Assembly (NCBI GenBank): GCA_050084515.1
Contig: CM114271.1
Coordinates: 13,206,001-13,270,000, forward strand
DNA length: 64,000 bases
Origin: Blasia pusilla
Lineage: Eukaryota; Marchantiophyta; Marchantiopsida; Blasiales
Reading direction: 5' to 3'
The notes under the pieces are model-generated. The model was given only the letters and a program-made list of their open reading frames with translations. It did no database searches and had not been told where the DNA came from. The stretch's first letter is position 1. Every line of letters begins with the position of its first letter. Shown in pieces: positions 56,060 to 64,000 of the stretch. A program made the position numbers and the translations under genes.

Positions 56060-57690
56060 TCAAAATGTCTCAAGTGCTTTCTTCATAGCCGGTTTTCTTC
56101 GTGAAGATGAAGACTCTTGGTGTTTGCCCGGTAGTGTTCCTAGTCTTTGCCCTGGTTTCCACTTTGAAGACCTCGTTGAGGATGTCTTCGGGCCAATCAG
56201 AGGACTCTTCCTCAATCTTCCTTGCAAGTTCTTCATCCTTAATGGTCGCCCTCCTTGTCTCCCTTGGTGAAGTGACATCTTCTACGCGTGCTAGTTGCAC
56301 ATTAACATCATTTTTGGCTTTTGTCGGCGTGGGTGGGGTAGTTACATATTTGACGAAGAGTCTTGGAACTTGAGGCTACGGGCACTCCACCGCAGTGTGT
56401 CCTCCCTTCTTGCAATTGCCACAGAGGGGATTCAGCCCCACTAGTCTCTTTGGGTTTGGACAATTGTTTGCCCAGAGATTGGCTGTCCCACAATTATAGC
56501 AAACAATCTCTCTTGATTGGTGGGGTGAATGTTATGGTCCCATGATATGCCGTAAAGGCCTCCGCTCTCCATACTCGGGAGGTACGTATTTGGGAATCCA
56601 GTTGCGAGGAGTATTGGCTCCGGGAACTGCTTGGATTGCATAGCATCCCACGGATCTGCTTGATACCATCCCTCCTCCATAGATGGGTCTTCTTGGACCT
56701 AACGTAACTCTCGTTGAAGCGGGCACTCTCGCACTGTATGCCTTTGAGTCCCTCAAGAACTGCACCATATATTAGGCCGCATAGGTCGTAGCCTTCTTCT
56801 AGGATCCTTTTGGGCCACTAGGTGTACCTTTAGTTTGGCCATCTGCTTCGTCAATTTGCTGATGGCGGACTTCTCCCCATCCTTCTTAGTCTTGTGGGCG
56901 GGACTCACAGATTTGCGGATCTCTGTCTTCACGCTCTTGTCCTTACGCCCTTTCCCTGTGGACCATTTTGGGCATCTTTCTTTCTTCTTGCCTTTGCCCT
57001 TGGAGTCTTCCTTAGACTCTGAGTCTTCGCTGGTACTGCGTGACAAGGTATCCAAAGACAAAGACTCTTCAGACAAAGAGCTTGTCCGCTTCCTTTGATG
57101 TCTTTTCTTCCGAGTCCTCCTGGACTTCTCCTAGGCCTCGTAGGCTTTTGTTGAGGTGATGACCATTGCTAAGGAGTCTCTTTGCCCTCTGTGACATAAC
57201 CATCCATCTCCTAGGATAGACCCGACACATACCAATCCACCAATTGTGACATATTGGTGCGCTCGAGCTTGCCAACCAAGCTGCAAAATCTTTTATTGTA
57301 CTCTCTCAAAGTCTCTTTCGTCCTCCTCTTGAGATCACAAAGCTTTGTAAGTAAGCGATCGTCAAATTCTAGGTCTCGGAACTCATGAAGGAATGTCTTA
57401 AGCAAGGTTTTCCAAGTTTCTAGGTGTTTTGCTTCTATTCCCTCATACCACTGACTAGCACGCTTCTATAAGAGTCCAGGAAAGACTCTAAGAAGATCTT
57501 CCTCCGATCCTTCTCCATTCGCTTTTGCTACATGGTTAAACTCCAAAATAAAGTCATCCGCATCATCCCGCTTGCTTCCAACAAAGGTGGGGAACCTCAA
57601 CACCAATTTGCGTGGTTGTGCCATCGGCGCTTTGCTGCCTTCGCTACTGGGAGGACTTCCGCCACTTGATGGGGAAGGCAAGTCCCTTAT
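56060..57690 (-). pseudogene. gag: Element E: gag
   Basis: From 57,681 the frame gives PRKLVLRFPTFVGSKRDDA and FNHVAKANGEGSEEDLLRV, then (57,211-57,405) LLKTFLHEFRDLEFDDRLL and LREYNKRFCSLVGKLERTN and QLVDWYVSGLS, a retrotransposon gag domain. A Lys/Ser-rich region with ISKLTKQMAKLKVHLVAQK follows near 56,850. Two zinc knuckles lie at 56,385-56,510: CYNCG...NNC without the His in place, and CGNCKKGGHTAVEC, perfect. Downstream 56,060-56,300 encodes an acidic segment (DEELARKIEEESSDWPED). Confidence 0.85.
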
Positions 57691-58019
57691 GGTACTGTTA
57701 TCCTTCTCTTTTTCCGAGTTTTGTGGTCGACCGATCCCACTCCTCTTTTGGGTCTGTCTTCACTAGTGAATCAGGAGGCGTAGGTGACTTCCTCCTTTCT
57801 CGTCTTTGCCCATGAGGCTTTGGACGAAGAGGGGAACGGTTCTTTGTAGGTGTCCCTGGCGGTCTCCAACTACACTGTCTTTACAAGTAAAAAAGAATAA
57901 AAGGATTTTCTTCCCTCTTAGAAAAGACTCTTCTCAAGTATAGACAAAGACTCTTGCGAATCTTGGATAACAAAGCTCCAACGAAGACCTCAAAGAAACC
58001 TCAAGAATGAACGGCTCAT

Positions 58020-59136
58020 CCTACTCTCAGAAGTGAATCTGTCATGGCAAGTTACTCATTGTCTAATAGCGTTCCTACGCTCTTTCTGATTATCTTCTGG
58101 AATTCCGAAATCACAAGACTCAACACTCATCCCTACTGCAGCCCAATAAGGTTTTACACTCAACTCCGCACATCAGAAAGCATATATGAGAGAAGACTCT
58201 TCTTCTGCATCAAAGAGTGGAAAGAACTAGAATGTATTGCAAGCTTTAGAAATGATAAGACTCTTTGGCTTGGATCATCCCCAAGGAACTCATTACACAA
58301 TCCACCAAGACTACTGGTAAACTCAAGATACAAGGGACTAATTCTAACCAACAAAGATCGGGAATTCAAGACACAAGGGAATAATCCCTTCTTCTTCTTC
58401 TAATTTACTCTTCAAATAGTCTCTTACAATCCCTGATTGATCTTCCTATTCTACTCTATATTTCTAATTGGTAATCCTAACCTCCTTGGTTTAAATTCTC
58501 CAACCCTCCAGCTTCTTAAGACGGTTGTTTGCCCTGGCGATTCTTTTTTTTTTTTCCTTTTTAAATTGTTGCGCCTCTTTATTTCCGGCTTCCGAAACCA
58601 CCGCGATGGCGCTTAGCGCTCTTCGGAGTCCTATATTTGTGATCCTTTCTTTGAAATCCTATCTTTGCAAAGACTCTTATCCTTCTGTCGCCGCGAAGAG
58701 TTCTCCTTGCGATTTCCTTTCAGTCCCCTTTCTTCAAAAATATTCTTTCTATTTCCTATTCTTTATACACCTTTCCACTTTGTCAAGACTCTTTGCTTCC
58801 TCTTCCTTATTAGAGTTCTTAGTCTTTGCTCTTGGGTCTTTGATCTTTATTCTTTGTACCCAGTTTTCCCACAAAGAGCACCTTCAGTCTTCTTTTACAA
58901 AGAAGCTTTTTCCAATCTTTTCCTACTTTTACACAATTCTCACTCTTCCAAGACAATCCTTAATCTCTTACTATCTCTTGTCCTCTCATCAGAGTTCTAT
59001 CAGTCAATATTTTCACAGAATTTTGGTAAAGTATGCCTCTTTTTTTTCCGGAATTGAGTCTTTAGTCTTCACTCAAGGAAGACTTTTCTACAAAAAATGC
59101 TCTTTCTGTCAAAATTTCAAAAACGTGGGCACTACA
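58020..59136 (-). repeat. Element E: 5' LTR and leader
   Basis: The start TGTAGTGCCCACG at 59,136 and the AAGACT-rich body match the LTR at 25,169-25,935. The part from 58,020 to 58,440 is beyond the end of that copy and resembles 61,940-62,640. The inner LTR boundary and primer-binding site are not resolved. 57,700-58,019 is non-coding. Confidence 0.7.
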
Positions 59137-59539
59137 ATAACCTTGGAATAGGCATGCATGGAAGATGTGGGCTAGTATTGTGGCTGATTTCATGAGTGTA
59201 CTGGAGGTCGTTGAAAGTGGAAGATGCAAAAGAGCCAAATAAAAAAAAAAACCCAAAAAATGAAACGATCAGAAGGCAATCAGATTGGGAGCCAATCAAC
59301 CTGAGTCATGCAATCTGTTGGATGCTGACAAGTGATAGGAATTCTACAAGTTTCAGAAATAACGTGTTAGAAAATAATGGTTTGAAGATAATGGGGGAAG
59401 GAGGAGAAAGTGAAGAAGCCTGCCAAAATGCCTGAAAGGATGGACAAAGAGAAAAGCAGCCACTCAAGCGTACCAACTTTGAATCCGACAGGTTGCATGA
59501 CTAGATGACACAAAATGGAGATAAAAAAATAGGTCGCAA

Positions 59540-59652
59540 GAGAGTCATGTTGTAACTTCGTCAACCTGGTCTACACATATCACAAGACACGAGTCACGAG
59601 TCATGTTGTAACTTTGTCAACCTAGTCTACAAATATCACAAGACATGAGTTT
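59540..59652. repeat. Tandem duplication, two units of about 58 bp
   Basis: GTCATGTTGTAACTTCGTC ... ACAAGACACGAGTC is followed at once by GTCATGTTGTAACTTTGTC ... ACAAGACATGAGT. The core GTCAACCTGGTCTAC resembles the spacers of the palindrome array that begins 200 bp later. Confidence 0.8.
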
Positions 59653-59846
59653 GTCATCCATATCTTTACTGATTCAAGTTCCATTTTTGGTAGAGTAACC
59701 TATCTTCGTTTGACGGTTTCAAAAAAACAAAATCACGCGCGGTAAGAGGAGAGGAAGAGAGGAAGACCATTCTAGTCAATGAGGAAAATATTACAGACAT
59801 GCCCTAGAGGGGAGAAATATAGAGAGAAGAAATAATGTCAACTCTT

Positions 59847-60170
59847 ACAACCTGTCAGAATCAGACAAGTTGCAAACCTGGTCCAAGACCGAAACTTGTC
59901 GGAATCCGATAAGTTGCAAACTTGGTCTCTGGTTTTCAATCCATCGGAAATTGACTAGTTGCAAACCTGGTCCAAGACATCCAACTTGTCAGAATCCGAC
60001 AGGTTGCAAATTGGTCCCTGGTTTGCAACCCATCGGAATTCGACAGGTTGCGAACTTGGGCCTTGGATGAAACCCGTCGAACTTCGATAGGTTGCAAACT
60101 TAGGCCCTGGTTTGAAACCCGTCGGAATCCGACAACTTGCAAAATTTGTCTTGGTTTGCAACTTGTTGGA
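59847..60170. repeat. Array of about seven palindromic units, period about 45 bp
   Basis: Each unit is an imperfect palindrome of the type CAACCTGTCGGAATCCGACAG followed by GTTGCAAAC and a spacer TTGGTCCCTGG. Cores start at about 59,847, 59,893, 59,936, 59,985, 60,025, 60,070 and 60,114, with a half unit at 60,155. Units vary in the stem but often vary on both arms. No ORF explains the array. Isolated units occur at 59,486 and 61,064-61,311. Confidence 0.85.
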
Positions 60171-60654
60171 AGACCATCCAGTAGACACATCAAGACATAA
60201 TCAAGAATGAGCTCGATCAGACACAAAAGCACAACAATTCAGCAAACTCTTCAGAAACCATCAATGTGGAAAAATTGTATGTCCTTTAGGGAAACTCAAA
60301 AATTTACATTTGATCTAGTCTATGATTTCTTCAGCCTCGTCATCTACAAATTTACTCCTAACTCTCTTAGGTTCTTGTACAAAAGGAATGTCTTGGGATA
60401 TAAGGTGCTCATCTGGCCGATTGTAGATGGGGATTGAGAATGTAGGGGAATTCGAGAGCCTTGCCCCCCTCCCTTAGGTGCACCATATTGGTCCCATGTG
60501 TGATGATTTGAGTCCCAATGCCTTACCTTGCAGAAAATCTTGCATGCTCTGCAAGGTGACACCCATCTAGTACCAATATGTGCTCCGCCGTTTGAAACCA
60601 CTAAATCCCAACTCCAAAACGCTTCAATCGATTGAACCCGATAAATCTTTGAGC

Positions 60655-60860
60655 TCACTCGTCATGGTCCCAGAGCTCTTCCAGAATTATTGTCGGTTTT
60701 GTCCTCCTGATTTTTGGAATTTCCGGAAGTGACGATGGTGTCACTACCAATGGTGGCTCTGGAGCTTTAGCAATACTCTCACCAGCCTCTCTAATGCGCT
60801 TTACGCCCCTCGCAAAGGTCGAAAAGTTTAGACCTTCCTCAAGGCAGAGAATGTTCGTGC
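60655..60860 (-). other. Possible coding fragment, unassigned
   Basis: The last 60 codons of a minus-strand frame read like protein (FSTFARGVKRIREAGESIA, PSSLPEIPKIRRTKPTIIL, ending ELWDHDE), unlike the low-complexity upstream part. No family recognised. It lies downstream of the methyltransferase-like fragment on the same strand and may be part of the same decayed element. Confidence 0.25.
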
Positions 60861-61063
60861 CGAGGAGTGGTAGGGGAGAGGAAGAGAGGAAGGAAGGAGA
60901 AAAAGAGAGGAAGAGAGGAGAGAGGAAAATATTGGAAACCCCTAGGGTTCTCTTGGTTTGAAGAGAGTTTCCAACATGTTGAGAGAGGAAAGTTTTGACA
61001 AGTTGAAAGGAATTTTTTTCCAAAAAATTGGCGGTGATTTTTTTTTGAATTTTTTTACCTTTT

Positions 61064-61311
61064 CAACCCGTAGGAACGACGGGTTGAAAAGGTTTAGGTT
61101 GCAATTTTTTTTTTGCTTTTTATTTTTAATGAAAATTTTGCATTTTTGGGGTTTATTAACAATTGCAACCCGTTGGACTCGACGAGTCGCCATGATGCCT
61201 AGAAAGCAACCCGTCGGACTCGACGGGTTGCAAAGGTAAAAACCAAAAAAATGATTTTTTTCCTTAACAAAAAAAAAAAAAATTGCAAACCCATTGGTAT
61301 CCGACGGGTTG
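61064..61311. repeat. Second group of CCGTCGGA palindromes
   Basis: Four stems. The best, at 61,205-61,230, is GCAACCCGTCG, loop GACT, CGACGGGTTGC, a perfect 11-bp hairpin. Others at about 61,064, 61,166 and 61,286 are imperfect. They are separated by A/T homopolymer runs. Confidence 0.85.
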
Positions 61312-61419
61312 CACTAAGTTTCCTCTCTTGAAAAAAATCTCCAAAAATATTACTCACTTATAATCCATAATCTTCATATTTTTTGAAGAGAGTTTCAATT
61401 TTTTTTTTTCCCTTTTGTG

Positions 61420-61817
61420 CCTTTTTTTTTTTTTCTAAAAGAGACTCTCTCTCTTCCTCTCCTCTCATCCTCTCTCTTGCCAAAATTCCAGCCCGTTCCG
61501 CCACTCGCTGCAGACGCCTCAAATACTTGCGCTGAAAGGCCTACCAAATCAAAGACCAAGTCACACGGCCTCGAGTAGAGCTCCATGAGTGTCTTCATCA
61601 GGCAGGTGTGACTTCTCCCTTCCTCCAAGTAAGGATGTCCCTTCTTGCATGAAAATTTCTGGGAATTATAAAGACTATCTAAGGTGTATCCATCGAACAT
61701 GGATCCACTGGATCCGGATCTGGAACACCTCAAAGTTATGCCCGGTCTCACAAAAAAGAGACAAATGAGTGGTCCATTTGTGAAGAAGCCAGTGCCAAAC
61801 GATGTCAAGATAAACAA
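61420..61817 (-). pseudogene. N4/N6-type DNA methyltransferase-like fragment
   Basis: The frame reads GSMFDGYTLDSLYNSQKF, then KKGHPYLEEGRSHTCLMKT, LMELYSRPCDLVFDLVGLS and FEASAASGGTGWNFGKRED. The arrangement HT-x-LMKTL-x-ELYSRP-x-DLVFDL resembles the region leading into the S-adenosylmethionine motif (D-x-F-x-G-S/T-G) of adenine-N6/cytosine-N4 methyltransferases, followed by the EAA and GW elements typical after it. The Gly-rich loop is degenerate (DLVGLSA) and no DPPY-type catalytic motif was found, so it is inactive if the call is right. It ends in a Lys-rich low-complexity tail. Confidence 0.5.
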
Positions 61818-61939
61818 AAGGTAGTAGTGTAATGTACAAGGATATTAGAAAGTAATCATTTTGGGAGTATTTATGGAGTTCGATCCCCAAGAAGATCACT
61901 ATTATTCGAAAAGAGAGCTTTAAGGTATGTTGTTTATAT

Positions 61940-62640
61940 GAAGATGATAATTATGTTTATACAAAAAAAATTCAATCATTCATCCGATCATTCTCCTTCT
62001 CAAAAGTACCAAGGTTTCCTTTCTTCTGTTCTCTCGAGTGGTGTAGAGCAAACTCTCGGGCATATGCTTCCTTACACACAAGAACCTCACAGAGATCTCA
62101 ATTGCTCGATGGCTTCTCCTACTCTCAGAATTGAATCCGTCTCGGTAGGTTACTCTCTATCAAACAGATTTCCTACATCTATCAATTGATTATCCTTTTA
62201 GTGCAAGTGTCTCTCCCAATCTATTCTCACTCCGCAGACCCAATAAGATCTCTCAAACATATGCATCGCACATCAGAAGGAAGGATTGAGGTCTGTACTA
62301 TTCCATCAAGAGCAAAAAGGCTGCAAAGTGGTTACAAGCACAAGAAGGTACTACTCTCTAGCTCGGATAATTCCTACATCATATGGACGTCACAATAGAA
62401 TGATACTAAAGACTCCTTTGATAATCTTTAGATAGTCCCTTAACCGACGTCAGTAGCAAAGATCTAGAGCGTTTCTTTAGAGTAGAGAGCTCTTGGGATC
62501 GTTTAACTACTTAAATCTACGTTTCGCTTAGCTTTTCCTATGATCCCTAGGAATTTTCTGGTTATAAGTGTTCTAACTTCTTATTTGCTCTGAAAAGTCA
62601 CGCCTCCTCCTAACCTAACCACTCTGACATTGTACCGCTT
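61940..62640 (-). repeat. LTR/leader fragment related to element E
   Basis: The plus strand CTACTCTCAGAATTGAATCC near 62,110-62,135, CCCAATAAGATCTCTCAAAC and CGCACATCAGAAGG (62,265) match, in order, 58,030-58,190 of element E with many differences. No pol sequence follows. Confidence 0.6.
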
Positions 62641-62697
62641 GAAATCACAGACAATCTTCTCTTTATTGCGAAGTCAGGACCTCTTCCTCTTCAATAA

Positions 62698-63262
62698 CTG
62701 ACAAAGTCTATTGTGGGACGTACACCGAAAATGATCATGTGGAACCGTTGTCTCCTCCTATAGGCCAGATTGAACTCTTTGCCTACATCCGAACTACCAG
62801 GGGCCTTTGATCGTTTCACATAAACATGCCGGTATTTCCCGCCCAGCTTGGGGATGTTGAGCTTTGGTATGCGCCTTTGATAGGTGAACTGATACTCCTC
62901 ACAAGCTTGGTAGGACGGAGATATATTGGGCTCAAGGCCTCTGATTATATGTAAAGGTTTGGCAAACAACTGATTTAGGATCGGGAAGAATGTTTAAGCC
63001 CACCGAGAGTCCGACAGGGGACTCATTTGTCCTATTTGTGTGGAGGGGCTGCCTCCAAGCGGCAGGGTGCCCAAAGAGAGCCCGCTTGTTACCCCTAGAG
63101 ATCATCACTACCTGCCAAGGTGAACAATCTTGGCATTAAGCTGCAGAGGAGGGCCCGTGAATCCAACTTCAAAAGAAGGAGAGGTCTCCATTTCTCAAAC
63201 AAAGTCCACTGGACACCTTACTTGTGGCACAACTGCCACAAGTCACATGGATTACAGGACAC
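62698..63262 (-). mobile_element. LINE copy 3 (5' fragment)
   Basis: It aligns with copy 1 from 20,393 to 20,985, including ATGATCATGTGGAACCGT and the leader with GAGAGGTCTCCATTTCTC. The minus-strand frame at 62,691-62,969 (EEYQFTYQRRIPKLNIPKL) is more regular than in copy 1. The 3' part of the LINE is absent. Confidence 0.88.

Positions 63263-64000
<738 letters not shown>

Larger units (their letters stand above)
51480..59136 (-). mobile_element. Ty3/gypsy element E
   Basis: On the minus strand from 59,136: LTR starting TGTAGTGCCCACG, gag with coiled coil and zinc knuckles, RT, RNase H, integrase and 3' sequence. The protease block (55,262-55,835) lies in the opposite orientation. Element C is its inverted partner over 51,480-55,260. 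No chromodomain or PHD finger is seen at the integrase end. Frames are broken throughout. Confidence 0.9.

Noticed and set aside
59847-60170. CRISPR array
   Set aside because: Regular spacing is present, but the repeats are degenerate palindromes, spacers are repeated too, there are no cas genes, and the context is eukaryotic.
59936-60232. Minus-strand frames of about 80-100 codons with repeated Lys-Pro/Thr-Ser blocks
   Set aside because: Created by the 45-bp palindrome array, whose period is a multiple of three and so repeats a peptide.

Overview
The window looks like nuclear DNA of a plant (land plant or streptophyte relative) and holds mainly nested, decayed transposable elements. The grounds are several plant-type LTR retrotransposon lineages (Ty3/gypsy with and without a chromodomain, Ty1/copia), an L1-type LINE in three copies, hAT-like and En/Spm-like DNA transposon remnants, and a SWIM zinc-finger/MULE-type pseudogene that still shows GT-AG introns. 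I see no intact host gene, rRNA, tRNA or CRISPR array, and no bacterial-style operon. The sequence alone does not fix the species.

Layout. 1-5,624 (-): Ty3/gypsy copy A, running off the left edge. 7,207-10,333 (+): SWIM/MULE pseudogene. 12,313-13,180 (-): unassigned, frame-broken membrane protein. 16,391-20,985 (-): LINE copy 1, followed by a long GA microsatellite. 21,790-23,240 (+): copia remnant. 24,321-25,168 (-): chromovirus integrase tail with chromodomain, abutting an LTR (25,169-25,935). 25,965-26,640: dense ATGACT/AGTCAT cluster. 27,770-29,870 (-): transposase-like coiled-coil gene remnant. 30,260-32,288 and 42,625-44,471 (-): LINE copy 2, split by Ty3/gypsy copy B (32,289-42,624, +). 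44,480-45,171 (+): hAT-like DUF659 remnant. 46,640-48,035 (-): second copia remnant. 48,040-51,395 (+) and 51,480-59,136 (-): two gypsy elements of one family, tail to tail. 59,540-61,311: palindromic repeats. 61,420-61,817 (-): N4/N6-type DNA methyltransferase fragment. 62,698-63,262 (-): LINE copy 3 plus GA microsatellite.

The most interesting object is copy B. Between its aspartic protease and its reverse transcriptase lies a canonical-order C5-cytosine DNA methyltransferase (motifs I, IV, VI, VIII, IX and X visible). Its integrase ends in a C4HC3 PHD finger where related chromoviruses carry a chromodomain. B would thus have carried both a writer of DNA methylation and a chromatin reader. 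Copy A, the same family in inverted orientation 27 kb away, has cleanly lost the methyltransferase core but kept the flanking protease and motif IX-X tail. Both copies are dead now, with stops, frameshifts and an Asp-to-Asn change in the integrase of B. Methyltransferase capture by Ty3/gypsy elements has, as I recall, been reported in charophyte algae; I know of no report of the combination with a PHD finger but could not search.

LINE copy 2 was present before B inserted into it. Elements C and E form a several-kilobase inverted repeat, and E additionally carries an inverted protease block.
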